Part shown: positions 14,006-22,861 of the stretch, one piece after another | Layout: the number at the start of each line of letters is the position of its first letter | Numbering within the stretch: the stretch's first letter is position 1 | Source of the DNA: SFEL01 sp964392455 | GTDB taxonomy: Bacteria; Bacillota; Clostridia; Christensenellales; CAG-138 | Assembly (NCBI GenBank): GCA_964392455.1 | Contig: CAYMPG010000017.1 | Location: 1 to 36,943, forward strand | DNA: 36,943 bases | Reading direction: 5' to 3' | Made by a program: the position numbers and the translations under genes | The notes under the pieces: model-generated | Seen by the model: the letters and a program-made list of their open reading frames with translations, nothing else | What the model was told of the DNA's origin: nothing | The model's database searches: none

Positions 14006-17000
14006 CTACTCCACCCTTACGCTTTCGCCTATGGAGAGGAAGTGGATATACATTTCCTTCACCGGTATGCCGGTAAGGGCACCAAGGGCATTGCGGTACA
14101 GGGCAAGCTGCCGCCGGTGGCGCTGGGCGGCCTGGGCAGCCTTGCCGGCCGGCACAAAGTCGGTCTTATAATCCACCAGCACCCACTGGCCATCCTCAAT
14201 AAAGCAGCAGTCTATCACGCCCTGAAGGAGCATGGTTTCATCCGTATCCGCCCCCACAAGCTCCCTTGCGCTCACCCGGTGATTAAAGGGCAGCTCCCGC
14301 TCCACCCGTTCAGACTCAGCCATGCGGCGGCCCAGGGGAGATGCGAAAAATGCGGCGACAGATTGCCGTTTTATTGCCCCTGCCTGGGCGGGGGAAAGCA
14401 CCCCCTCGGCAGTAAGGCGGGCTATTTCCGTATCTATGCTCTCCGGGGTATGGGGGCCGATGGAAATATGCTCCATGAGTATATGTGCGGCGGTGCCCCG
14501 GCCGGGGGCCTGCTGAAGCTCCTTATCCTTAAGAAAGGCAGGGTACTGGGCAAGCTCCGGATAATTGCCGGTAAGCTGGGATACGCTCACCTTGGAGGGC
14601 AGCAGGGTATCCTCCATATACGGATACTGCCAGCCGAATCTTTCCTCCAGCTCCCCCGCTCCCCTTTCCATGGCCTCCGCCTTAAAGGCGGCATATTCCT
14701 CAGGGGGCAGCAGCGCACCAAGGCCCTCTGCGGCCACTCCGCCATGGAGCTGTATCTCCACCTCCGGCTCCCCCTCAAGCTCCACAAGGCCCATAAGCTC
14801 CCTCAGCGGGTTTTCCCCGGGGGAAAGGAGGGCTGCGGGCAGTATCCAGTCAAGGTAGGATTTTGCAGCGGACACTGTGGCGGGGGTCAGTGGGGAGGTG
14901 AATTTTTCCACCAGCTCCATGTCCCTGAGGGAGGCTATTATCACCAGCCTGTCGGATGCACGGGTCAGCGCCACGTACAGCACCCGCATCTGCTCTGCCA
15001 CCTGCTGCCGCCATACCCTTGCGGTAACTGCCGTATGCAGAAGGTTTGCAGTTTTCACGTTGCCCCGCACGGGCTTGAGCCCTATGCCAAGGTCTCTATC
15101 CATGGCAAGGGGGGCCTGCTTTTCCTGCTTATTAAATTGCCTTGCGGCGCCTGCCAGCAGCACCACGGGAAATTCCAGCCCCTTGCTCTTGTGTATGCTC
15201 ATTATACGCACCACGTTTGCAGAGGCTACGCGGGCTGCGCCGATGGTGCCGCTGTCCCTGGCCCTGTCCATAAATCTTAAAAAGCCGCCTATCCCCTGCC
15301 CACGCCTGCCGTATGCGGCGGCGTTTTCCAGCAGCGCTTCAAGGTTTGCCCGGCGGGAGGGGCCTCCCGGCAGGGCGCATACATAGGCCTCAAAGCCGGT
15401 GCTGTCCATAAGCTCCGCCATAAAGTCCGTAAGGTCATAAAGGGGGGCGTCCCTGCGCCAGCCCTTGAGCCGGGCCACAAAGCTCCCCGCCTTTGCCCCA
15501 AGGAGGGTTTGATTTGAGGCTGCGTCAGCAAGGGCAGAGTAAAAATCCCCATCCGGGTGATCCGAGCGGAGCATTATCAGCTCCTCCGCATCAAAGCCCC
15601 CTATGGGGCTACGCAGCACGCTCAGCAGGGGAATATCCTGCCGGGGGTTGTCTATTATTCTCAGCAGGTTTAAAAACACCTGCACCTCCACCGCCTCAAA
15701 GTACCCGCCGGACATTTCCGCATATGCGGGCACGCCCTCTCTGGACAGGGTACGCACCCATACCTCCGCCACCTTGGCAGGGGCGCTGTGCAGCACCACG
15801 ATGTCATTATAGCGGTAGTTTCTCACCGTGCCGTCCCTGTCGGTAAAGGGGGTTTCCACCAGCTCCCTTATGCGGCCCGCTGCAAACAGGGCCTCCGCCT
15901 CTGCGGCTGCCAGCATGGCCTCATCCCGCTCGGGATCCTCCTCCAGGTATTCCATGGAGTAGCTGCGGGGCAGTATATGCAGCTCCGCCCCACCTTTTTC
16001 CTCCCTTGCAGGGTACAGCCGGGCGCTGCCGTCATAATCCACCCCGCCAGTCTGCTCTGTCATTATCCGGGAAAAGAGGGCGTTTACATAGCCTATCACC
16101 CCGGTGGAGCTTCGGAAATTTCTACTGAGCAGCAGTGAGCCGCCGGTTTTTTCCATTGCTCTGAATTTCTCTGTAAACAGGGCAGGCTCTGCCATTCTGA
16201 ACCGGTATATGCTCTGCTTCACATCCCCCACATAAAACTGATCATCCTGCCGGGAGATGGCGGCAAATATCTCATTCTGCACCGGGTTGCAGTCCTGATA
16301 CTCATCCACAAACACATATTCAAACCTGGCCCTGTATTCTGCCGCAATGGCAGGGTCTCTCAGCAGGGCCAGCGCCATATGCTCCATGTCACCATAGTCT
16401 ATTACCCCGGCCTCCCGCTTCTTTTCCCCATACAGGGCAAAGAATTTTTCCATAAACCCATACAGGGCCTCTGTAAGGGGCCTCAGCTCCCTGAGCCGCT
16501 GCTGCTGCTCTGAGGGGGAAAGGAAAAAGTACTTTTCCCGCTGAGTCCTTATTTCCTCCCTGAGCTTTGTGCGGGGGCCATTCACATGGTCTCTCAGCTC
16601 CTTATCCGCCCCCTTCATGGCAAAGCGGGGAAACTCTATTCCGCTGAGCACCGTGGCATATTCTGTATAGCCTTTGCAGGCCATAAGCTCATCCACCCGG
16701 GCCAGGTCATCCTCCAGCAGCTTTTCGGTATCCGGGTAGCCGCCGGCTATCTCCTGCCGCCTGCTCCTGAGCAGCTCCGCCCGGGTAAGAATGGCGGCCT
16801 TTGCCCGTAAAAGGTATTCCTCCATCACAGGGGTGCCGTCCAGCTCCCCATCCCCCAGGGCAACGGCTGCCGCCTCCTTGAGCCAGGGCAGTGGGTCAGG
16901 CTGGGCGCAGAGGAAGCTGTACAGCCCATTCACGCTGTCCACAAAGCTCTCCTCTCCCCCAAGGCAATTCATGAGCCTGTCAAAGCTTTCCTCCCCAAGG

Positions 17001-17422
17001 CTATCCTCTATCAGCTCCTCCATGGCCTCCGCCCTGAGGGCCTCCGCCTCTGCCTCCTCTGCCGCCCTGAAGGCAGGATCCAGCCCCACCCCCTGAAAGT
17101 GCCTCCTCAGCACCCGGGCGCAGAAGGAATCTATGGTGGATATATCCGCCCTGCCGATATCTGCCGCTGCGGCCATAAGGCGGGCAGGGTCTGTGCCCTC
17201 CTCCGCAAGCTCCCTCAGCCTTGCTGCAATGCGCTTTTTCATTTCCGCTGCGGCGGCCCGTGTGAAGGTCACCACGAGGAATCTGTCAATATCCGTGCCT
17301 GCGGCAATGAGCCTTGCTATGCGCTCAGTGAGCACGGCGGTCTTTCCGCTGCCTGCCGCGGCAGATACTATGGCCGAGCCCTCAGCCTCTATTGCCCTTG
17401 CCTGCTCATCAGTCCAGCCCAT
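14006..17422 (-). CDS. addA: ATP-dependent helicase/nuclease subunit A
   Basis: Helicase-nuclease of the AddAB complex, which resects double-strand breaks, responds to Chi-like sites and prepares ends for RecA. The protein has 1138 residues, near the usual AddA length. UvrD-type motor: Walker A AAGSGKT (22-28), VVTFTRAAAAEMKKRI, STIDSFC, Walker B FVDEYQDCNP, QSIYRFR, SIHKSKGLEFPVV and RVLYVALTRASDRL. C-terminal RecB-like nuclease: GVID (Asp1071) and VDYKTD (1083-1088), with the following Q and Y residues intact. The start at 17422 (MGWTDEQARA) overlaps the end of addB by 14 bp and has AAAGGAG in front. The 90-codon upstream in-frame extension is rejected. Confidence 0.96.
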   Translation of the reverse strand: MGWTDEQARAIEAEGSAIVSAAAGSGKTAVLTERIARLIAAGTDIDRFLVVTFTRAAAAEMKKRIAARLRELAEEGTDPARLMAAAADIGRADISTIDSFCARVLRRHFQGVGLDPAFRAAEEAEAEALRAEAMEELIEDSLGEESFDRLMNCLGGEESFVDSVNGLYSFLCAQPDPLPWLKEAAAVALGDGELDGTPVMEEYLLRAKAAILTRAELLRSRRQEIAGGYPDTEKLLEDDLARVDELMACKGYTEYATVLSGIEFPRFAMKGADKELRDHVNGPRTKLREEIRTQREKYFFLSPSEQQQRLRELRPLTEALYGFMEKFFALYGEKKREAGVIDYGDMEHMALALLRDPAIAAEYRARFEYVFVDEYQDCNPVQNEIFAAISRQDDQFYVGDVKQSIYRFRMAEPALFTEKFRAMEKTGGSLLLSRNFRSSTGVIGYVNALFSRIMTEQTGGVDYDGSARLYPAREEKGGAELHILPRSYSMEYLEEDPERDEAMLAAAEAEALFAAGRIRELVETPFTDRDGTVRNYRYNDIVVLHSAPAKVAEVWVRTLSREGVPAYAEMSGGYFEAVEVQVFLNLLRIIDNPRQDIPLLSVLRSPIGGFDAEELIMLRSDHPDGDFYSALADAASNQTLLGAKAGSFVARLKGWRRDAPLYDLTDFMAELMDSTGFEAYVCALPGGPSRRANLEALLENAAAYGRRGQGIGGFLRFMDRARDSGTIGAARVASANVVRIMSIHKSKGLEFPVVLLAGAARQFNKQEKQAPLAMDRDLGIGLKPVRGNVKTANLLHTAVTARVWRQQVAEQMRVLYVALTRASDRLVIIASLRDMELVEKFTSPLTPATVSAAKSYLDWILPAALLSPGENPLRELMGLVELEGEPEVEIQLHGGVAAEGLGALLPPEEYAAFKAEAMERGAGELEERFGWQYPYMEDTLLPSKVSVSQLTGNYPELAQYPAFLKDKELQQAPGRGTAAHILMEHISIGPHTPESIDTEIARLTAEGVLSPAQAGAIKRQSVAAFFASPLGRRMAESERVERELPFNHRVSARELVGADTDETMLLQGVIDCCFIEDGQWVLVDYKTDFVPAGKAAQAAQRHRRQLALYRNALGALTGIPVKEMYIHFLSIGESVRVE

Positions 17423-20400
17423 CAGTATGCTCCTTTCCCGTGGCCTCAAAGAAGGCGTCCCTGTCCATGGTCTTAAGCTCCCGGTATACGCAGCCGGGCA
17501 GCTTTGTATCAAAGCCGCATATGCTCCTGCTTTCGCAGCTCCTGCATATATCCGTGCCGCTGCTGCCCCCTGTGCGGGCAGGGGATACCTGGGCCTCTCC
17601 CCGGTATATGCGCTGGAGAGTCTCTGCGGATTTTTCCCTGGCGTATTCCATTACCCGCTCAAGCTGCTCCCCGCTCACTATGCCCTTTGCCCCCTTTGTG
17701 GCTATCACCTGGGCATCCTCATCCTCTCCCGCCGTAGCTGCCACCACCTGGGGGTCTGCAAGGGTAAGGCCGCTGAGGCGGAAGGCCTTCATCACCTCCC
17801 GCTGCACCTGCTCCTCCTTATCCACCACCGGGTCCTGCACCTGCATATAGTACATTCCTGCCGCCCGCTCTCCCCGCTCTGCCGCAGCTATCGCCGCAGC
17901 GTAAAGGGGGAGCTGCAGCTTCAGCCCGTGATAAAGGCCCGTGTAGCTGAACTCACCGCTGCCGGTTTTATAATCCACTATTCTGTAGTATTTTTCTCCA
18001 TCTATCCGGCAGCCGTCTATCCTGTCTATCCTGCCGCCGATAAGGAACCTTTCCCCTGTGGGCAGCTCTATCTTAAGGGGGGGCAGCCCGTCCCCGCCAA
18101 AGCGCACCTCTGTGCGCTCCGGGGTAAAGGCCCCTGACCTTACCTGCCGCACTATTGCCCGGGCGGTAGTCCTTACCCTGCGGGCCAGCCTTGCCATTAT
18201 GGCGGAATTGCGCCGTGAGCTCATCAGCACCCCCCCATTATGGGAGGCGATGATGGAGGGCATTATCTCATCCACCAGGCTGTCGCAAGCCTCATCCGTC
18301 ATGGTACGCATATTGCCCTCCATGGCCCTGTTTACAAAGGCCTCAAGGGCAGCATGGCAAAAGCTCCCCTCGTCCACCCGGCGCTCCTTATACTCCCTGC
18401 GCTCCTGAGCCCCAAGGCCATTTAGCACAAAGTGCCTGAAGGGGCAGGCATTGAACCGCTCCAGCCTTGTGGCGGAGCCCATAATGTGATCGCCATACAG
18501 CCTGAGTGAAAGCTCATGGCCAAAGGGCTCGGGGGAGCATCTGTGATACAGGGCCTCCTCCAGCCGCCCCAGCTCCTCATGGTGCATGGCCTTTGAGCCA
18601 TACCATGCCAATAGCTTCCCAAGATATTCGGGATATGGGCACATATCCCCCATTGTCCTGAGGCCCGCTGCAAGGGCCTCCAGTCCACTTTGCGGGCTCT
18701 GGGGCAGGGTGGGCTGCAGCCCCGTTTCCATTTCAAGGCCGGGAAACATATCCAGCATCCTGTCCAGCAGGCCGGCAGGCAGTGCCCCCTCCGACCCTGC
18801 ACCCATCGTGCAGGAAATATACAGCCGCTCCGTGGGCTTTGCAATGGCGCAGTATACGTCCATCAGCTCCACGTCCCCCCGGTCTGCGCTGGAATCCCAT
18901 CGGTTTATCCCCAGGGCGGAAATGGCGCTGAGCTCCTCATCTGATATAAGGGAATCATCCCTGTAATACCGGGGAAAGCTGCCCTCATTTGCCCCCAGTA
19001 TGAACATGGCCCGTATGGCCCTTGCCCTGGTGCGGCCCACGCTGCCTATGAGCACCTGGTCGGCAGTTGCAGGTATGGCGTTTATCTCGTATGCATCCAG
19101 CCCCTCCCTGAATATGGCGGAAAACCTGCTCACGCTGAGCCGCCCCTCCCCCATTATGGCATGGAGCTGATCCAGCACGGTAAGCAGCAGGCTGTACACC
19201 TGGGCGTTTTCCTCCGCCTGCTGGTGCCGCCCCTCCTGATGGAGGCTGTCGCAAAGGTCGCAGGTGCGCCGATGCAGCTCTGTTTCCTCCATGTAGGCAA
19301 ATACCGCCTCCGCCTTCATTGCGGCAGAGGGGCCGTTTATCAGGGCGCTTTTCAGCCTTGCTATGGGCTCTGCCACAGCCTGCCGCACCCTTTCCGCCGC
19401 CTCGTCCTCCAAGGGCCTTGTGAAGGCGGTGTATCTTATGCCCTTTTCCAGGCAGTAGTTTTCAAATATATCTCCCTCCTCGGGGGTAACTCCCCCAAGG
19501 CCGGTGCGTATAAGCTCCATTATGGTATTAAGGGTATACCCCCGCTCGGCGCACCTGAGGGCGCACAGCAGCACCCTTGCCCCGGGGTATGCGGATAGCT
19601 TCCTTGCCCCATCTGCAAAGCAGGGTATGCCCCTCAGGGTAAATTCCCTTATGAGCCTGCCGGTATATGCTTCATCTGTGGCCACCACGGCCATGTCCCT
19701 GTAGCGTATGCCCTCCCTTGCGGCGGCAAGGGCCTGCTCTGCTGCCCAGGCACATTCCTCGCCTGTGCTGCGCCCTGCAAACACCCTTATGCCCTCAGCC
19801 TCTCCGCTGTATTTTTCATAGGGGTAGGCAAAGGCCTCCCGCTCAAGGTGGGCGAGGGCGGCGCTTCTCCCTGAGCCGCCGCTGAGCCTTATCTCCTCCA
19901 CCGGGCAGCCCCGCTCCCGGGCCGCATCCTTCAGCCTTGCGTATGCCCGGCGCTCCGGGGCAAATACCCTTTCATCCCGGCCGCTATCCACCCGGCAGGT
20001 GACCGTCATGGTGAGGGCGGTATCCATCATGGCCTCCATAAGGCCATAAAGCTGCTGTGTCAGCAGGTCAAATCCATCGATTATAACATTGCAGTCCTTT
20101 ATAAAGGAGGTGGGCAGGGCGGCCTTAAGGGCGGTGAATATATCCTCCGTATCCATATACCTGCCTGCAAGGTACCCCTCCGTCTCCCGGTACAGCAGGG
20201 CAAGCTCTGTGAGCTTCCCCTTAAGGGGGTCTCCCTCCTGAAGGCGCTCCGCCCCGGCCATAAGCTGCTCCGGCGTTACCTCAAAGCGCTTGCACATGGT
20301 AAAAAGCTCATCCAGCGAGGCGGCAAAGCCGGGGCTATCCTGCACCCGGGCAAATACCTCAAGGCCTCGCCCCTGCTCGGTTATCACCTTGCGTACAGCC

Positions 20401-20663
20401 ATGCGCCGCCCCTGCCGGGACAAAAAGCCATGCACCTTCCCCTTGAGCACCCTGTCTGCAAGGGTAGTAAAAGAATAGACCGCCACGTCCATCAGCCCTC
20501 CCAGTTCCTCGGAGAGCAGGCGCTCGGTCTCAAAAGTAAACTGCTCGGGCACTATCAGGGCGATACGCTCCCCCCGGCCCAGCATTTCCCCTATGATGGA
20601 GCGCACCCGGCGGCTCTTGCCCGCCCCGGAGCGCCCCAGTATAAACGTAACCTTTCCGCCCAT
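17409..20663 (-). CDS. addB: ATP-dependent nuclease subunit B
   Basis: Partner of AddA, 1084 residues, near the usual length for the short clostridial form. N-terminal Walker A GRSGAGKS (10-17) and VPEQFTFETE, typical of AddB; the middle is a degenerate helicase scaffold. The C-terminal nuclease has RIDRIDG and RIVDYKTG. The structural iron-sulfur cluster is visible: CPFRHF near residue 800 and CRSCESRSIC (Cys1040, 1043, 1049), the expected C...C-x2-C-x5-C pattern. The start lies 3 bp after the thpR stop codon and the end overlaps addA, so thpR-addB-addA is one operon. No LexA-type box was seen upstream. Confidence 0.95.
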   Translation of the reverse strand: MGGKVTFILGRSGAGKSRRVRSIIGEMLGRGERIALIVPEQFTFETERLLSEELGGLMDVAVYSFTTLADRVLKGKVHGFLSRQGRRMAVRKVITEQGRGLEVFARVQDSPGFAASLDELFTMCKRFEVTPEQLMAGAERLQEGDPLKGKLTELALLYRETEGYLAGRYMDTEDIFTALKAALPTSFIKDCNVIIDGFDLLTQQLYGLMEAMMDTALTMTVTCRVDSGRDERVFAPERRAYARLKDAARERGCPVEEIRLSGGSGRSAALAHLEREAFAYPYEKYSGEAEGIRVFAGRSTGEECAWAAEQALAAAREGIRYRDMAVVATDEAYTGRLIREFTLRGIPCFADGARKLSAYPGARVLLCALRCAERGYTLNTIMELIRTGLGGVTPEEGDIFENYCLEKGIRYTAFTRPLEDEAAERVRQAVAEPIARLKSALINGPSAAMKAEAVFAYMEETELHRRTCDLCDSLHQEGRHQQAEENAQVYSLLLTVLDQLHAIMGEGRLSVSRFSAIFREGLDAYEINAIPATADQVLIGSVGRTRARAIRAMFILGANEGSFPRYYRDDSLISDEELSAISALGINRWDSSADRGDVELMDVYCAIAKPTERLYISCTMGAGSEGALPAGLLDRMLDMFPGLEMETGLQPTLPQSPQSGLEALAAGLRTMGDMCPYPEYLGKLLAWYGSKAMHHEELGRLEEALYHRCSPEPFGHELSLRLYGDHIMGSATRLERFNACPFRHFVLNGLGAQERREYKERRVDEGSFCHAALEAFVNRAMEGNMRTMTDEACDSLVDEIMPSIIASHNGGVLMSSRRNSAIMARLARRVRTTARAIVRQVRSGAFTPERTEVRFGGDGLPPLKIELPTGERFLIGGRIDRIDGCRIDGEKYYRIVDYKTGSGEFSYTGLYHGLKLQLPLYAAAIAAAERGERAAGMYYMQVQDPVVDKEEQVQREVMKAFRLSGLTLADPQVVAATAGEDEDAQVIATKGAKGIVSGEQLERVMEYAREKSAETLQRIYRGEAQVSPARTGGSSGTDICRSCESRSICGFDTKLPGCVYRELKTMDRDAFFEATGKEHTDGLD

Positions 20664-20666
20664 AGG

Positions 20667-21203
20667 CTAAAACCTTTCCCTGTGGAGAGGGGTATACACC
20701 ATGCGGCTCCCCTCCCGCCTGCTTTCAAAGAGGGTGATGGAGCGCACCTGCATGGAGGCATTGGGGCTGAGCCGCTCCAGCTCGGCGGCGGTCATATCAT
20801 CCAGCTCCACGCTGCGCCCAAGGGTTATATGGGGGGTAAACTGCTTGCGCTCCCGGGAAAAGCCCCTGTCGCTCAGGGCGCTTTCCAGTGATTCATACAT
20901 GGCCCTCAGCTCCTCTATTTCCCCCAGCACCCGCAGCACGGCGGTGCAGCCCCTGCTGCCCTTTTCCAGGCTCATGTATTTGCCAAGGTGCAGCTCAAAG
21001 GGCCGTATGCCCCGCACGGCCTCCGCCATGGCATCGGTAGCCCCCACAAGGTCCTGGCTGTCCCCGATAAAATGGAGGGTAACGTGAAAATTCTCCGTCG
21101 GCACAAACCTGCCCCCTGTGGAGAGCTGCTTTACCTCCTTCTGTATTCTGGCTACCTCCCCCTTAAAGGAGGCGGGCAGCTCTATGGCGATAAACAGGCG
21201 CAT
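20667..21203 (-). CDS. thpR: RNA 2',3'-cyclic phosphodiesterase (2H family)
   Basis: 2H phosphoesterase, LigT/ThpR type, that opens 2',3'-cyclic phosphate ends of RNA. The 178 residues contain both signature motifs, HVTL (40-43) and HITL (125-128), with typical flanks (MRLFIAIELP at the start, TLHFIGD, FTPHITLGR). The start at 21203 is chosen over an upstream in-frame ATG because GGAGG lies at proper distance and the family begins with this MRLFIAI segment. First gene of the thpR-addB-addA operon; pairing of an RNA end-processing enzyme with AddAB is seen in other Clostridia as far as I recall. Confidence 0.9.
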   Translation of the reverse strand: MRLFIAIELPASFKGEVARIQKEVKQLSTGGRFVPTENFHVTLHFIGDSQDLVGATDAMAEAVRGIRPFELHLGKYMSLEKGSRGCTAVLRVLGEIEELRAMYESLESALSDRGFSRERKQFTPHITLGRSVELDDMTAAELERLSPNASMQVRSITLFESRREGSRMVYTPLHRERF

Positions 21204-21246
21204 ATGTATTCCTCCCGCATATGATGTGGCTTTTGTGTTTTTTCCC

Positions 21247-21252
21247 ATTATA
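21247..21252 (-). promoter_or_regulatory. -10 box of the thpR-addBA operon
   Basis: TATAAT on the minus strand about 45 bp before the thpR start; the -35 is weak and not assignable. Confidence 0.4.
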
Positions 21253-21305
21253 CCATAACCCCGCCCTTTTGCCGATTGGCATTGTGCAGTACTTTTTATC
21301 CACAT

Positions 21306-21341
21306 AAAAAGCCCCCCGCACTGTTGTTGCGGGGGCTGTCA
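21306..21341 (-). terminator. Terminator of the three-small-gene operon
   Basis: Minus-strand stem GCCCCCGCA / TGCGGGGGGC (about 21312-21338) followed by TTTTTATG. It separates the micro-operon from thpR-addBA. Confidence 0.8.
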
Positions 21342-21364
21342 GCCCTGGTCAATTCCCTGGCATA

Positions 21365-21532
21365 TTATCTTTGCATATCGGCACGGATAAGCTGCTTGAT
21401 GTATCCTGCCTTGTTTGGTACGCCATCCAGCTTTTGAATAATATCCTGCTCGGTGTTTTTCATAAGCCGTATATGGATGCTTTTGGTGTGCGCCTTGTTA
21501 TAGCGCTCCTGTGGTGTTTCTTTCTTTTCCAT
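21365..21532 (-). CDS. Small ribbon-helix-helix-like protein, 55 residues
   Basis: 55 residues. The pattern KSIHIRLMKNTEQDIIQKLD, then GVPNKAGYIKQLIRADM, has a short beta strand followed by two helices, as in CopG/Arc-type ribbon-helix-helix DNA-binding proteins. Similar short proteins are common in Firmicutes and on their mobile elements, as far as I recall. It is the last of three tiny genes on the minus strand and a good candidate for the factor that binds the 20-bp palindrome over the operon promoter (inference). Its own ribosome binding site is weak (AGG only). Confidence 0.75.
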   Translation of the reverse strand: MEKKETPQERYNKAHTKSIHIRLMKNTEQDIIQKLDGVPNKAGYIKQLIRADMQR

Positions 21533-21570
21533 CTAATTACCTGATAACGGGGCAGTGCTGCCCCCTGCTT

Positions 21571-21717
21571 TTAGTCTTCGAGGGCAGATTGGAGGTTGTC
21601 CAGTATCTTTTCAAACTTCGCCGTTTTTCTTTCTTCGTCCTTTTCTCCCATTGCGTCCTTGATGGCATCAATCAAAAATCTCACAAATGCCTTAAACTGA
21701 CTATCGGTCATTCCCAT
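21571..21717 (-). CDS. Small acidic/helical protein, 48 residues
   Basis: 48 residues, start MGMTDSQFKAFVRFLIDAIK, then a charged Lys/Glu stretch and KFEKILDNLQSALED; probably two helices, no membrane segment. The start at 21717 is set by AAAGGAG. Its upstream leader (CATACGGACAGC...CTTACCA...AAAGGAGCAAA) is nearly the same as the leader of the next upstream gene, pointing to a duplicated expression unit. No family is recognised, though short MTDxQF.. proteins occur on Firmicute mobile elements. Confidence 0.68.
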   Translation of the reverse strand: MGMTDSQFKAFVRFLIDAIKDAMGEKDEERKTAKFEKILDNLQSALED

Positions 21718-21769
21718 GGTGTTTGCTCCTTTCATATCTGGTAAGGGCCTGCTGTCCGTATGCCTCGGG

Positions 21770-21922
21770 CTACACCGGTACGTTCTTGGTTCTGGCGAAA
21801 TCATCGAGAAGCTTCAGCACTTCTTCTTTTGTAAAGTTGCTTTTTTCGCTGTCATCCACCTTCATACGGAGCTCGTAAACAGTGGACAATTCTATCCGCT
21901 TAATTTCTTTTTCTGTAGGCAT
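21770..21922 (-). CDS. Small protein of unknown function, 50 residues
   Basis: 50 residues, too short for usual gene calling: start MPTEKEIKRIELSTVYELRM, end KEEVLKLLDDFARTKNVPV. Charged, probably one strand and two helices. GGAAAGGAGCAAAAACT precedes the ATG at 21922 and the promoter/operator lies 45-75 bp upstream, so it is the first gene of the micro-operon. No family recognised. Confidence 0.68.
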   Translation of the reverse strand: MPTEKEIKRIELSTVYELRMKVDDSEKSNFTKEEVLKLLDDFARTKNVPV

Positions 21923-21960
21923 AGTTTTTGCTCCTTTCCTGTGGTAAGAGTTTGCTGTCC

Positions 21961-21997
21961 GTATGCTAATGATAGCATACGTGGTGCATTACGTCAA
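21961..21997 (-). promoter_or_regulatory. Promoter with 20-bp palindromic operator for the small-gene operon
   Basis: Minus strand TTGACG (21992-21997), 17 bp, TATCAT (21969-21974) with TGC before the -10. A perfect palindrome GTATGCTA-N4-TAGCATAC (21961-21980) covers the -10, the classic layout of a repressor site. Confidence 0.8.
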
Positions 21998-22102
21998 CTT
22001 TCTGCCGCCCCCCGCTGCCATTCTCCGGCCATAAAAAGAGCAGGGAAAAGTACACTTTCTTGAACTTTTTGTGGATTTTGCAAAATCCGGCGGCGGCCCG
22101 TG

Positions 22103-22108
22103 TATAAT
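22103..22108 (+). promoter_or_regulatory. -10 box of the VTC-DUF4956-CotH cluster
   Basis: TATAAT; no clear -35. The 5' leader has a short GGGGG-CAT-CCCCC hairpin (22121-22133) before AAGGAG and the ATG at 22154. Confidence 0.4.
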
Positions 22109-22153
22109 GGGGCAAGCAAAGGGGGCATCCCCCCTTAAGAAAGGAGCCATGCC

Positions 22154-22825
22154 ATGAAATACCGGCACGAATGGAAGCACCGTATAAGCCCGGCCCAGCG
22201 GCTGGAGCTGCGGCAGCGGCTATCCGCCGTGGCCCAGGCGGACAGCCATGCCGTAAACGGCCTTTATCACATACGCAGCCTGTACTTTGACAACCTGCGG
22301 GACAAGGCCCTCTGTGAAAAGCTGGACGGGGTGAATATGCGGGAAAAGTTCCGCCTCCGCTATTACAATGGAGACCCCTCCCTCATACGGCTGGAAAAGA
22401 AAAGCAAGCTCAATGGCCTCTGTGCAAAGGAAAGCGCCATGCTGTCCCCTGCTCAGGCGGAGGCCCTTATCTCAGGAGACCTTGCCTGGATGATGGACAG
22501 CGGTCAGCCCCTTATTCAGGAGCTGTACAGCAAGATGCTCTCCCAGGGGCTAAGGCCAAAGACCATTGTGGATTACACACGGGAGGCCTATGTATACCCT
22601 CCGGGCAATGTGCGCGTCACAATGGATTATGACATCAGGAGCGGCTCTAACCCCTCCGCCTTTTTATCTCCCGCCTCCCTTACCCTGCCCGCAGGGGATG
22701 GGGCCATAATACTGGAGGTAAAGTGGGATGAATTTCTGCCGGATATTATCCGGGATGCGGTGCAGCTTACCGGCTGCCGCACAGAGGCCTTTTCAAAATA
22801 CGCCGTATGCAGGATATACGGCTAA
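22154..22825 (+). CDS. VTC-domain polyphosphate polymerase-like protein
   Basis: 223-residue VTC domain (a triphosphate-tunnel fold); the eukaryotic VTC complex makes polyphosphate from ATP with this domain. Visible tunnel residues: EWKHRIS at the N-terminus, YHIRSLYFDNL, REKFRLRYY, IRLEKKSK, YTREAY, VRVTMDYDIR and ILEVKWDEFLPD, giving the alternating Lys/Arg and Glu pattern of the family. Whether bacterial members synthesise polyphosphate or make another phosphoanhydride is uncertain. The AAGGAG site is good. It heads a three-gene cluster with a DUF4956 membrane protein (36 bp gap) and CotH (12 bp gap), a grouping that recurs in Firmicutes. Confidence 0.9.
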   Translation: MKYRHEWKHRISPAQRLELRQRLSAVAQADSHAVNGLYHIRSLYFDNLRDKALCEKLDGVNMREKFRLRYYNGDPSLIRLEKKSKLNGLCAKESAMLSPAQAEALISGDLAWMMDSGQPLIQELYSKMLSQGLRPKTIVDYTREAYVYPPGNVRVTMDYDIRSGSNPSAFLSPASLTLPAGDGAIILEVKWDEFLPDIIRDAVQLTGCRTEAFSKYAVCRIYG

Positions 22826-22861
22826 GGCCATGCTATTTTTTATTATAAGGAGATATTTACC

